NCBI GenBank assembly: GCA_024707385.1
Contig: JANPZW010000013.1
Location: 1,125,465 to 1,189,464, forward strand
Reading direction: 5' to 3'
Source of the DNA: Cellvibrionaceae bacterium
GTDB lineage: Bacteria; Pseudomonadota; Gammaproteobacteria; Pseudomonadales; Cellvibrionaceae
DNA length: 64,000 bases
The notes beneath the pieces are model-generated. The model saw only the letters and a list, made by a program, of their open reading frames with translations, was not told where the DNA came from and ran no database searches. A program made the translations under genes and the position numbers. Positions 29,112 through 39,908 of the stretch are shown here, one piece after another. Each line of letters starts with the position of its first letter. Within the stretch, counting starts at the first letter, position 1.

Positions 29112-30407
29112 ATGGGTAAGAACGTTGTTGTTTTGGGCACTCAGTGGGGTGATGAGGGCAAGGGGAAAATCGTCGATTTGCTGACGGAGCAGGTCAAATA
29201 TGTCGTCCGTTTCCAGGGCGGTCACAACGCCGGCCATACGCTGGTCATCGAAGGCAAAAAGACCGTTTTGCACCTGATCCCATCCGGCATTCTCCACGAT
29301 GGTGTCATGTGCCTTATCGGCAATGGTGTCGTGCTGGCGCCTGATGCGCTGCTAAAGGAGCTTCGCGAGTTGGAGAGCCAGGGCGTGCCCGCGCGCGAGC
29401 GTCTGCGTCTGTCGCCTGCCTGTCCGTTGATTCTGCCCTACCATTCGGCGCTGGATCAGGCGCGAGAAAAAGCCAAAGGCGACGCCAAGATCGGCACGAC
29501 CGGCAGAGGCATAGGCCCCGCCTATGAAGACAAAGTCGCGCGCCGCAGCCTGCGACTCGGCGATCTGCTCGACAGCGAGCGCTTTGCCCGCAAGCTCCGC
29601 GAGGTCATGGACTATCACAACTTTGTGCTGGCCAATTATTACCAGGTCGAGCCGTTGAGCTATGAGCAAGTGCTGCAGCAATCCTTGGAACTGGGCGAGC
29701 AGCTCAAGCCGATGATCGCGGATGTGTCATCCATCCTGCACAAAGCGCGCGCCGCTGGTGAACATATCCTGTTTGAGGGTGCTCAGGGTTCGCTGCTGGA
29801 CGTCGATCATGGCACCTATCCATTCGTTACCTCATCCAATACCACCGCCGGTGGCACCGCGACGGGCACGGGATTTGGTCCGCTGTACCTGGATTATGTC
29901 CTTGGTATCACCAAGGCCTACACCACCCGCGTCGGCTCAGGTCCCTTCCCGACGGAACTGTCCTGCGCCATCGGTGAACATCTTGGCACCAAAGGTCACG
30001 AGTTCGGCGCCACCACCGGCCGCAAGCGCCGCACTGGCTGGTTCGATGCGGTCGCTCTGCGTCACGCGGTGCTGATCAATTCCGTCTCCGGGATCTGCCT
30101 GACCAAACTGGACGTTCTGGACGGCATGGACGAGGTCAAGATCTGCGTGGAATACCGCGATAAAGCCGGCAACTCCGTTGGCGTGCCTTACGACGCGGAA
30201 GGTTGGGATACAGTGCAGCCGGTATACGAAACCCTTCCGGGTTGGCAAGAGACGACTGCAGGGGTGAAGAAACTCGAAGATCTGCCCGAGAACGCGCGCC
30301 GCTACATTTCGCGCCTTGAGCAGCTTATCGATGCGCCGGTGGATATCATTTCCACCGGGCCGGATCGGGTTGAAACTATTGTTTTGCGTCATCCCTTCGC
30401 TGGTTAA
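29112..30407 (+). CDS. purA: Adenylosuccinate synthetase
   Basis: GTP-dependent ligation of IMP and aspartate (AMP synthesis). 431 residues from ATG 29112: VVVLGTQWGDEGKGKIVDLL (P-loop GDEGKGK), GGHNAGHTL, IGTTGRGIGPAYEDK, EGAQGSLLDVDHGTYPFVTSS, GATTGRKRRTGWFD, ISTGPDR. Start fixed by the conserved N-terminus MGKNVVVLG. Last gene of the conserved block; the accessory region begins after it. Confidence 0.97.
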   Translation: MGKNVVVLGTQWGDEGKGKIVDLLTEQVKYVVRFQGGHNAGHTLVIEGKKTVLHLIPSGILHDGVMCLIGNGVVLAPDALLKELRELESQGVPARERLRLSPACPLILPYHSALDQAREKAKGDAKIGTTGRGIGPAYEDKVARRSLRLGDLLDSERFARKLREVMDYHNFVLANYYQVEPLSYEQVLQQSLELGEQLKPMIADVSSILHKARAAGEHILFEGAQGSLLDVDHGTYPFVTSSNTTAGGTATGTGFGPLYLDYVLGITKAYTTRVGSGPFPTELSCAIGEHLGTKGHEFGATTGRKRRTGWFDAVALRHAVLINSVSGICLTKLDVLDGMDEVKICVEYRDKAGNSVGVPYDAEGWDTVQPVYETLPGWQETTAGVKKLEDLPENARRYISRLEQLIDAPVDIISTGPDRVETIVLRHPFAG

Positions 30408-30419
30408 GTTGTTCCTGTT

Positions 30420-30447
30420 AATACCGCTCCCTGTTTGGAGCGGTATT
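30420..30447. terminator. Long perfect hairpin after purA
   Basis: AATACCGCTCC / GGAGCGGTATT, an 11-bp perfect stem with a six-base loop, 12 bases after the purA stop. It has no T run, so it may act with the next hairpin, as a processing or stability element. Confidence 0.5.
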
Positions 30448-30461
30448 ACACATAAAATCTA

Positions 30462-30498
30462 TTGAGACCCGACGATTAAATCGGGTGCTCAATTTTTT
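30462..30498 (+). terminator. Rho-independent terminator after purA
   Basis: TTGAG-A-CCCGA ... TCGGG-TG-CTCAA stem (one internal mismatch step) followed by six T residues, just before the end of the convergent thrombospondin-repeat gene at 30500. Confidence 0.7.
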
Positions 30499-30499
30499 C

Positions 30500-33400
30500 T
30501 CAGATAGCGCCCACCTTTTTCCTAGCGGTCCTTCGCGCAGCAACTAGCAGTAGCAGCAATATGCTGCTCAACGGAAATGAACCGCCGCCACTGTTTCCAG
30601 GTACTTCTGTGTCGTCATCGGATGGATCTTCCGGCGTCTCGACATCCTGTTTAAAAGCAAAACTATCGAGCGTGAGATCTCCATAGTTGTACCAGCCAAT
30701 GTTTTCGGCGAAGGTAAGATCTTCGCTATAGCCGAAGCCGACCTGAGAGTAATAGTAGTCGTAGCGAATTGTTAAGGTGTGGTAGGTTTTCCCGCCTATT
30801 ACTGCATTGCCCGCGCCGATCAATTGCAAGCTGACTTCGAAATCACCGGGAGAATTCCAGTCAGATGTCTCTGTGATCGTCACGGGAGACGTGACCTTTT
30901 GCCCCAGTTTCAATTGCTTGGGCAAATACAGGAAGTTTTCATAGCGAGAGCCTTCCAAGTAAGCCGGATTCGATCGGCTCACCAGATAGATACCATCTTC
31001 GCGCTCTTCAAAACGCTCAGTCCAATTGTTGGCTGAGATTACGACCGTTTCATCAACGCGTGTTTCCAGTTTGCGAATTTCCCGTGTGATGAAATGTAGA
31101 TCATTGACATAGGCATATTCACCCTCTTTCAATGGCAAATAATTGGTCAAATCGAAAAACGGAAACTCGTTCGCCTCTTCTGGATTTGTCCCGGTATTGA
31201 TTTCAAAAAGATTACTGACTCCGTCGTTGTCATGATCCATGTCGGCGTCGTATGGATTAAATGGGTCGAGGAAGTCATACAGCGCTTCGATTTCGTTGGG
31301 AATACCATCGCCGTCGATGTCACTGTCACAGGCGTCCCCCGCACCATCGTAGTCCAGATCAGATTGATCGCTGTTTGGAATCAAAGGGCAGTTATCAAAA
31401 ACGTCAAAGATGCCGTCGTTGTCTGTATCCTTTGGGCGATTATCGAAGTCATCACATACATCGCCTAAGCCATCGCCGTCGATATCTTCCTGGTTGGGAT
31501 TTGGATGTGCCGGACAATTATCGGCAAAATCAAAAATTCCATCACCATCGGTATCGATTGGCGGGGCAGGGTTATAGGGATCTGGGTCGCACGCATCACC
31601 TAGGCCGTCGCCATCGTAATCATATTGGTCCCAGTTATAAGTGGCGGGGCAATTGTCGATAGGATCCAAAATCCCATCCCCATCGGAATCTTTGCCTATA
31701 CGCACATCATCAATGACAAAAAATCCATCGTCATTATCAAAAATGGATCGTGCAGCACGAATCGTAATGGTACGCAGACCCGCGCTGATAGGAATGGACC
31801 AGTTGTTCCAGGAGTTGTAGCCGTAAGTGCTTGCAACCACTTCGCCATCGATCAATATTTCTAAAGTCCTAATAAAGGAGTACTGCCCGACGAATTGCAA
31901 TTGGATGTTCAGCAGGGAATCACTGAAGAGGGCGGTTAATTCCAGGTCGCTGCTGGTTAGCGTGGAGACGGCCCCAGAGCGCAGGCCTTTTCCGCTGAAA
32001 CCTGCCGGATGTGAGGACCAAGCATTGGTGGCCTGCCCTAAAATAAATAGACCTGTGCCAGCCTCAAAATCTTCAAAGTAGTTTTCCAGCGGAGTGGGAA
32101 CATCTTGTGGATCGTCCAGTGCTGAGCCGAGCAGTGCTTCAGCGCGGTTGGAATAACCATCGCCGTCCAGATCCTGGTCTGCATCTGCGGGATCGAAAGG
32201 ATTTAAACCATAATGCAACTCCAATTCGTTACTGATTTGGTCGTTGTCAGTGTCCGGGTCGCAGTTATCGCCCAGGCCATCAAGGTCAAAGTCCGTTTGG
32301 TCAGGGTTGGCGACATGGATGCAATTATCCAAAAGATCATGAACGGAATCGCCATCCGAGTCGGGCAGATTATTTAAATCGTAAGTCGTTATCGCCGGTC
32401 CCTGGGACGTTTGCGCGATGATGGTCAAAAGCCCATTAACCGCCAATAACCTTGTGAATGCAGAATTTTCCAGTGGGTAGTTGTTCAGCAGCTGAAAACG
32501 ATCGCTCCAGAACTGCAATTGGGTGCCGCTGGAGTCAACCGTAACCAATTGACTGTTGATCCAAATGGCATCGCGAATTTCGTTGGAAAGATTGTTAAGG
32601 ATGGTTAGTGAATGGCTATCTAATAATTGTCCTGCGCCATTTAATACATAATTGCCGTTGTCGATAACGCGCAGAGGCGCTTTGGTATACAGCTGGCTGC
32701 CGTGATAGGGTGAGTCGCCGCTTTGACTCCACTGCCCTGTTTCAGGATTGAAGTCGGCCCACTCTATGTCATTGGGTGATATATCGGAACGGTAGTGATA
32801 GATGCGGCTGAGTGTGGAATTAAATACATACTCAGCTCCACTATAGCGGGAAGAGTCTTGGCTCGTAATTTCGCCAGCATGGTTAAATAGATAATGCGTT
32901 ACCCAGCTGCCGGTTGCATCGGAGGTAAATAAATAATTTCCGGTCGCAAGGAGTCCAGACGGTGCTGTAGCCAGCGTTGTGAAGTGTTTTTCAGTTGCTT
33001 CTGGAGCAGTGGTATCGAAATAGTTGATGCGCCCGTCTCTATGTCCAATATACAGGCGCGCATGGGCTTTTGAATAACTCACCGAAACCGGTGCATTGCC
33101 CAGCCACCAGCTTTCCAGGTATTTATTTTGGCTGATGGACCAGCGAAAAACACTCTGTGTTTGCTCATCGATTAAATAGATAAGGTCTTCGCCATCGGTT
33201 TCGATAAATTCGGGGGTGTAAGGTGTTGTGTTAGGGTCTGCAGGTTCGCCAATCGCAGGTAGAGAAAATTCCGAGATATCGAATGTCTGTATAGAGTAAT
33301 CTAATTGGTCGATTAGAAAAGCGGTAATGGTGTTGTTGAAATGCGTGAGGTGCTGAGGTGTTTGATCAGTGGCGATTGAGCCTTGTGATAAAAAGGCATT

Positions 33401-34178
33401 GCTGAACAGTTCCAGGCTCCCTGGACGCGCGATCACTGGGTTATCGCCAACGAAAGTCATGGTTACAATGTTTCCCCCCCAGCCGGCCCGCATAACTAAG
33501 ATCAGCCGTGTAATGCGCTACGCCATTGTCCTGTATCAGTTTTGTGTGGCTGGAGTTGAGATACAGCTTGGAGCCCTGTGGTGTGTTGGACTCGTAGGGT
33601 GTTTCGATGATTGATTCGGCAGTCCCTTGCTCGTCCAAAATAACTTTGGTGACCGTAGAAAATCCGTTCGTGCTCTGAATGAAAATTGCGTTCTGCTGAG
33701 CGGAGCCAACGATGTTTCGGCTGCCCCGGAAAATGTCGATCATGCCTTTCAGTTCAAAGGTGTTGGTATCAACAACATGATATTGGCCGGAATTCTCTGT
33801 TTGCACATAAATAAATTCGCCGACGACTTCGATGTCGACAATGCTAAGAGAGAAATTGCGCATAAACAGCCGTTCACCGCTGTTTAGATCAAGCGCAAAA
33901 AGTTCTCTATTAAAACCGAGGTAGGCAGTGCCTTCGTCAACCGCCAAGGCGGTAGGCACTTTGTCTAGAACAATATCGTCGAGAGCTGTGCTGTTGGCCA
34001 AATCGAATCGCGCTAGGCGATTGGGCGCCGAGTAGAGGATATACACCGTGTTGTCCGCTTCGACCGTTGCAACGTGGCCGGCGAAGGCGGTAGAGGAATA
34101 AACAGACGCTAATATTAGATATAAAAGGAAGGTTAACAACCGAGTGCCGTGATGGGCTCCCTGGAACATGCGCAACAT
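30500..34178 (-). CDS. Secreted thrombospondin type-3 repeat protein with GlyGly-CTERM (frameshifted in this sequence)
   Basis: Large surface protein, about 1225 residues when repaired. Start ATG 34178 has AGGAG 6 bases upstream; a signal peptide follows (LLTFLLYLILASVYSSTAFA). The N-terminal half is a beta-propeller-like series of strands. From about the middle come calcium-binding thrombospondin type-3 repeats (DTDGDGIFDFADNCPAHPNP, DIDGDGLGDVCDD and relatives), interrupted by a lectin-like segment. The C-terminus GGGSFPLSSILLLLL then RRTARKK is a GlyGly-CTERM sorting signal, normally cut by rhombosortase. The frame breaks at a C7 run (33474-33480): one base fewer joins SYAGRLGG to NIVTMTFVGDNP. 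No recognisable enzymatic domain; adhesion or matrix binding is inference. Confidence 0.8.
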
Positions 34179-34397
34179 TTTCATCTCCTGATGACCGTTT
34201 TGAAGGCGGCGGATGTATATCACAAGTCGGCGGCCAAACTCCATCTCCAGGTGACGGTCAGTTGGCTATTCCCTCCCTTGAGAATGGCTTAACACACCGC
34301 AGTACACATGGGTTATTCGCCTTATAGATCTGGCCGGCCCTCTGGGCTAGGCTTAGGGCATTGTTGAGTTGGGGCAGTATTGAACGGCGGGGTGATT

Positions 34398-36564
34398 ATG
34401 GTTGTCGGTGGTGGTTGGAAGGCGATTCGCAGTGTGCTGCGGTACAGCACCCGTATAGGGCCGTTTAAATTGTGGCGGACTTTGCGTTCGCGCAATGCGT
34501 GTAAAGCCTGTGCGTTTGGCACCGGCGGCCAGAACGGGGGCTTTTGGAATGAGTCGCGCCACGGTATCGAAATCTGCAATAAAAATATTCAGGCCCATCT
34601 CAGCGATATACGCCCCGGTATTCCCGTGCCGCTTTTTCTGCAGAAATCCATCTCCGAACTCGGTGCTCTGTCTGGCAAACAGCTGGAAGATCTCGGGCGT
34701 TTGACAACACCTTTGTTCAAGGCGGCGGGAGAGCAGCACTATCGGCCGATGCCTTATGATGAGGCGATACAAATCTGCGCAGAACGTTTGCGGGCGACTT
34801 CCCCGGAGCGCAGTTTTTTTTACGCCTCCGGTCGGTCGTCTAACGAAGCGGCATTTTTACTGCAGTTGATGGCGCGTTTGTACGGAACGAATAACGTCAA
34901 TAATTGCAGTTATTACTGTCACCAAGCGTCGGGTGTTGCGCTGACGGAAGCCATTGGCACGGGCACGGCGACGGTGCAATACAGCGATATCGAAAAAGCC
35001 GATTTGATTTTTGTGTTTGGGGCTAATCCCGCGTCCAATCATCCGCGTTTTGTCAAAACCCTGATTCATCTGCGCCGTCGCGGTGGCACGGTGATTGTGG
35101 TGAATCCGGCGCGAGAACCGGGGATGGTGAAGTTTGCCTCACCGAGCGACTGGCGTTCCATGATGAAAGGTGGAGTGGAAATCGCTTCGGAATATGTGCA
35201 ACCGCATCTGGGTGGCGATTTGGCATTGATTCAAGGTGTCGCCAAAGCGGTGCTGGAAAATCACGCGCATGACGAAGACTTTATTCAACGTTATACCAAT
35301 GGTTTTTCTGAATTTGCCGAAACTATTCGGTCGCGCACGTGGGAGGAGTTGGAGAATGGTTCGGGTGTTACGCGCGCGGATATGGAAAAAATCGCCGCGA
35401 TTTATGCTCGCTCAAATCATTGCATTTTTACCTGGAGCATGGGGCTCACGCATCACACCCACGGCGTGCACACGATTCAAACACTGGTCAGCCTCGCGTT
35501 GCTGCGCGGTATGCTGGGCAAACCCGGCGCTGGGTTGTTGCCGTTGCGCGGGCACAGCAATATTCAGGGCACCGGCTCCATGGGATTTACGCCGGAATTA
35601 AAAAAAGCCATCCAGGAAAAACTGGAGCAAAAGCTCGGGCAGGTTTTACCTGCGCGCCCCGGGATGGATACCATGGCGTGCATGCACGCGGCGGATCGAG
35701 GTGAGATCGACGTTGCAGTCATGCTGGGTGGCAATTTGCTCGCTTCCAACCCAGACACCACATTCGCCACTGGTGCACTGAATAAAATTCCATTCAAGTG
35801 CTATTTCAATCCCACGTTGAATATGAGTCATGTTCACGGTGTGGATCAGGAAGTGATGATATTTCCGGTGCGCGCTCGTGATGAAGAGCAGCAGGGCACG
35901 ACGCAGGAGTCGATGTTTAATTTTGTGCGCTTGAGCGACGGCGGTATTGAGCGTTTCCCGCAATTGCGTTCCGAAGTGGATTTGATTTGCAGTTTGGGAG
36001 AGCGCTTGATCGCTCCCGCTTTATTTGATTTTTCAGTTTTCCGCAATCACGCGCGCGTGCGCCAATTGATCGGTGATGTGGTGCCGGGATTTGGCCGCTT
36101 GCAAAGTATCGACACCAGCAAGGAGGAGTTTCACATCGGCGGCCGCGCTTTTACACACACCCGCATTCGCCACACCGGATGCGAAAGCGCGCTTTTATGC
36201 TCATCCGTTACCGCCGCCGCGCGGTCCCGGTTTTTATCTCACCAGTGTGCGCAGTGAGGGCCAATTTAATTCGATTATTTATCACGAGTACGACACTTAC
36301 CGGGAGCAGCAGGAGCGCTGGGTGGTGCTGATGAATCCGCAAGATATGGCGCAAAACGGTTGGCAGAGTGGGCAGAAAGTTGACCTGGTGACGCCGACGA
36401 GACGCATGCAGGGCGTGAAGGTGAAACCGTTCGATATCCGCCCAGGGAATTTGATGGCCTATTACCCGGAAGCCAATATTCTCATCGGCAATCAGGTCGA
36501 CCCGCACAGCAAAACCCCAGGTTTTAAATCTCTCCCCGTCACCGTACAGCCGGTGGCCAATTGA
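34398..36564 (+). CDS. YdeP-like molybdopterin oxidoreductase (frameshifted in this sequence)
   Basis: Member of the FdhF/YdeP-type oxidoreductase alpha family (Mo-bisMGD enzymes). N-terminal CKACAFGTGGQNGGFWNE, FFYASGRSSNEAAFL, VFGANPASNHPRF, VIVVNPAREPGMVKFASPSDW, SMGLTHHTHGVHTIQ, LPLRGHSNIQGTGSMG and VMLGGNLLASNPDT are typical cofactor-binding stretches. The frame breaks near 36149-36155 (TTTT then ACACACAC); one base fewer gives GGRAFHTPAFATPDAKARFYA and the C-terminal dinucleotide-binding domain. About 721 residues. Start ATG 34398 has GGGGTG upstream. The E. coli YdeP relative is linked to acid resistance, but substrate is unknown. No other redox subunit is adjacent. Confidence 0.82.
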
Positions 36565-36570
36565 CGGGCC

Positions 36571-36596
36571 GACTCTGTGAAATCCTTCACAGAGTC
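36571..36596. terminator. Perfect 11-bp hairpin between convergent genes
   Basis: GACTCTGTGAA / TTCACAGAGTC with a four-base loop, 6 bases after the oxidoreductase stop and 25 bases before the end of the convergent LemA gene. No T run on either strand; probably a bidirectional terminator or 3' end stabiliser. Confidence 0.45.
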
Positions 36597-36620
36597 GCTC
36601 TCGGCCAGCTCTCCTACCGT

Positions 36621-39031
36621 TCAAATACGCAAATTCACGTAGAGACACGGTGAGAGCCGGCGTCTACCCTGCACCATGAGATTTGGAAAGGGAATTCCAG
36701 GAACACGGAGGTTCCCCAGGGACGGAACCGACTTCCTATTATTCTCGTCACATCTCCCCTGTTCTGGCTTCACCCCCGCAATCAATTCCAAACGCCGAAA
36801 ATGCAACAGCTTGGCAAACACCACATCCGGCACGGTGGCGATGCGGGTGTTGTAGACCGTCGCGGCATCGTTGTAGCCCTGGCGCAGCAGGGCGATTTCG
36901 GTTTCGCCATCGCTGAGAACGGTCATAAGCCGTTGCATCAATTCCTGACCTTTCAAATCGGGATAATTTTCGATCACGGCGGCTAAGGTCTGGTGAAACT
37001 GATTTTCCAAACGCAGATATTCGGCCACCTTGGCCTGGTTATTCTGCGTTTGCGTCAGCGCGGCGCGCAGTTGGCTGAGTTTTTGTTGCAGGCTGCGTTC
37101 GTGTTCGAGAAAAGCCCGCGCAGTTCGGGCGAAGCCGTCGATCAGGTCTTTGCGCTTTTTCAACGCCACATCTATGTTCGCCCAATTGCGCAGAGCGCGC
37201 TGGCGCAGAAAAATCAAATCGTTGTAATGCAATAACAGCATCATCAGGATCATATAAACCGGCATGACGCCGGCGGCGGCGAGAAAATCCAGCGCGGAAA
37301 AACCACCATTCAAGCCAAACAACATCAGCAGCACTAGCAACAGGCCGGAAAAAGCGCCGCAGATGGCGAGCATGCTGGCGCTGGCTTTGCGCAGCATCAC
37401 CTGATTTTCAGCTTCATTGCTGATGATAAAAGGCTCGCCCATGTCACCCGCGCCCAAATGCAGACGGTCGGTCTGCTGCGGATCTATAGCCGCGGAGGCC
37501 ACCGTATAAATAGAGTCGCCGGCTTTTAAAAGATGTTCCGTATAACGCAGCCGCCCCTGGGTTTTGATGGTGCGATGGCGGGTGATCACTTCGGCTTTAT
37601 CCGCGTTCATCACTATGCGGTTTTCGCCATCGCTGAGATAAAACGGTTGCCAGCGGGTTTCTTTTTTATCGTCACCCAGCGGGACTTTTTACCGGAGCCA
37701 CGTTTCTCCTCCTCGTGAAAGAAATACCAGACGCACGGCTTTTGAAACTGCGGTGTCTGCAATAACGGCTCATCTTCGATCGGCACAATCTCGCCGCGCG
37801 TGTCGGTGACGCCGCAGCTGATGCCGCGAATGGGCACGTGGGGCAGATTTTCGATAAGGCGTTTTACCTTGGCCCGGCGAATCCCCAGGGTGGTCAGGAT
37901 GAGTGTGGCGAGGATTCCGGCGGCGAGCATCAGCCAGGGCAAAAAGCCGGTCAGTTGCGTACTGGGCAAAGTGGCCAGTTGTTCGCGGATGACAAGTTCA
38001 TCCTCGGGACTGAGGCCGCTGATGGGCGCTGGTGGTTTGAGTTGCCAATGGCTGAGCAACCAGCGTTCGGGTCGTGCCTGCATCTGCTGGGCAAGGCGCA
38101 GCTGACTCAGCGCCAGATAGCGTCGATAGGCGTGCAGGCGCTGCTCATCCTGCATTGCCAGTTCCCCGCCGGCCAGCGACTGCCAGCCCTCCCAGCTCAA
38201 GCCCTGCGCGGCGAACAGGGTTTCCGCCTGAGCTTCCGCTGCGGCTTTTTGCCGTTCATAGCGGGTCAGGCCGTTGCGCAGATCGGCGCTCATCATGCTG
38301 AAGGAAACCTGGATCAACAGCAGTACCTGGCCCAGCCCCAGCAGGCAGACGAACACCAGAATGCGATGCAGATTCAAGAGGCGGGCGAAGGCAAAAATGG
38401 CGAGCAGCAGAGCGCTGAGTCCACCCCACAAACCCCACAGTCCTTTAGCGCCAAAGTCGGCCTGGGAGTCGGCGCGGGAGAAGTGCGAGAGGATCGGGTC
38501 GAAAAATCCCGCCTGGTCGAAGCGCAATACTATGTCATCGCCCTCGGCCACCGCCTTGGCGAAGACGAATACCCTGTCGCCCGGCTCCAAACGCCATTCG
38601 TTGTGGCGTAGGTCGCCCTGGGTTGAGCTGAAACCATTGCGCAGCGCCCAGTGCACCGCGTCCGCGTGACCGGCAATACGCACCCGCACTTGGCCGGAGT
38701 CGTCTGCGAGGAGAAAATCGACACCGTCGGTATGGGTGAACTCGGTTTGCCAGCGGGTTTTTCCCTCGCCGTCAGTGACGCGGCGTTCCCGGCTGTAGTG
38801 ATAGAAAAGGCTGGGGGTCTGGGTGAAATAACTGCCGGTGGTGATGTGCCGGTCGGGCTGGGCGGTGGCGTTGAGGGTGACTTCGCCGGGCAGCACATAC
38901 GCCGCCTGAGCGCTGGGCACCCGCTCCAGCTGGCGCAGGGCCTGAATCTTGTCGAAACCTTGATCCAGCAGCCACCAAGCCGCAATGGCGGCGCCGAGCA
39001 GTAGTAGGACGTAACCCAGCTTTTTGATCAA
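36621..39031 (-). CDS. GIDE-LemA membrane protein (two frames joined by -1 shift)
   Basis: About 800 residues if joined. N-terminal membrane helix (YVLLLLGAAIAAWWLL), a GIDE-like ectodomain (LFYHYSRERRVTDGEGKTRW, RLEPGDRVFVFAKAV), two further helices (~200-255), a coiled region, another helix (LPWLMLAAGILATLILTTL). A second GIDE half follows (QKPCVWYFFHEEEKR ... ETRWQPFYLSDGENRIVM ... TQGRLRYTEHLLKAGDSIYT), then two helices and a LemA domain (RNWANIDVALKKRKDLI to YNTRIATVPD). The frame break is at T6 37662-37667 (minus strand ATA AAA AAG), see findings. Start TTG 39031; an ATG at 39041 would be in frame if the nearby A5 had one A fewer. The last ~45 residues are not LemA-like. Function unknown. 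Confidence 0.75.
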
Positions 39032-39120
39032 AGTTTTTCATCTCCTGGCGATGTTTTTATCTTCCTGCTGTGCCGCCGTGGTCTGTGTGCGTGCAGACCA
39101 GCATGTCAGTCTGTGTATGT

Positions 39121-39471
39121 TCAGACCAGTTTGTCGCGGAACATGAAATAGACGGCGCCGAGCATGCACAGGCCCGCCCACAAATAATCCAGTTTCAGCG
39201 GCTCCTTCAGATAAAAAATGGCGAAAGGCACAAACACCGTGAGGGTGATGACTTCCTGGGCGATTTTCAGCTGGCCGACGCTCAGCACTGTATAGCCGAT
39301 GCGGTTGGCCGGCACCTGAAACAGATACTCCGCCAGGGCGATGGCCCAGCTCACCAGGGCCGCCACTATCCAGGGTTTATGGTTGAGTTCTTTCAGGTGG
39401 GCGTACCACGCGAACGTCATAAAGATATTGCTGCAGAAAAGCAGCGCCACAGACGCAACAACTGGATTCAT
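39121..39471 (-). CDS. DUF486 family membrane protein
   Basis: 116 residues, four hydrophobic helices, small DMT-transporter-like fold: VASVALLFCSNIFMTFAWYAHLK, WIVAALVSWAIALAEYLFQVPANRIGY, SVGQLKIAQEVITLTVFVPFAIFYLKEPLKLDYLWAG and a final helix. I take ATG 39471 (MNPVVASV) as start; the upstream open frame is hydrophilic and unlike the family. Function is not known. Confidence 0.8.
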   Translation of the reverse strand: MNPVVASVALLFCSNIFMTFAWYAHLKELNHKPWIVAALVSWAIALAEYLFQVPANRIGYTVLSVGQLKIAQEVITLTVFVPFAIFYLKEPLKLDYLWAGLCMLGAVYFMFRDKLV

Positions 39472-39908
39472 AGGAATTTGCAGGACATGGAAAACGGCGT
39501 TCGCACCGGATGCCGCAGGAGTGATGGAGGGGCTTATAGTGGCCAGCGCGGTGTGCCCTGTCAAGCGCGGCTTGTGGTCGGTCCCCGGAGATTCAATCCT
39601 TTTCCGCGGCGCCTGTTGGGTGTTCCACAACACCTTGGTCATCCCATGTTTTCCACCAGGTTATTGGGTGAGGTCCTCGGTAATATTTCACAGAAGTGAC
39701 CACTGAAATATTCGTACATTGCTCAATGTCAGCATTCCGTGCGAGTGAATCCGGAAAAATTATTTTCCCGGATTTAAGAATAGATAACTCGCTATTAGTG
39801 GCGGAGCGCTTACGAGCAATTCATATAAGGTCGGGATGATTTTGCACTTAAATTAAAGGTTAAGTGCGGCGCACGGTTTGCGCCAAATTAAAAGGTGACG
39901 GACACAGC
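39472..39908. promoter_or_regulatory. Regulatory intergenic region in front of the lipid operon
   Basis: 437 bases without a gene, AT-richer than its surroundings from about 39660 on. It holds a 9-bp dyad AATATTTCA / TGAAATATT (39682-39690 and 39704-39712, 13-base centre), a second palindrome ATCCGG...CCGGAT with an AAAAT/ATTTT inner stem (39749-39773), and a GGCGCA/TGCGCC hairpin 26 bases before the first operon start codon. I cannot pick a -35/-10 pair with confidence. The first dyad is the best operator candidate for the downstream operon. Confidence 0.4.

Noticed and set aside
36600..36780. Group II intron or other mobile remnant behind the LemA domain
   Set aside because: The unusual C-terminal extension prompted a look, but no domain V, maturase motif or terminal repeat could be seen.
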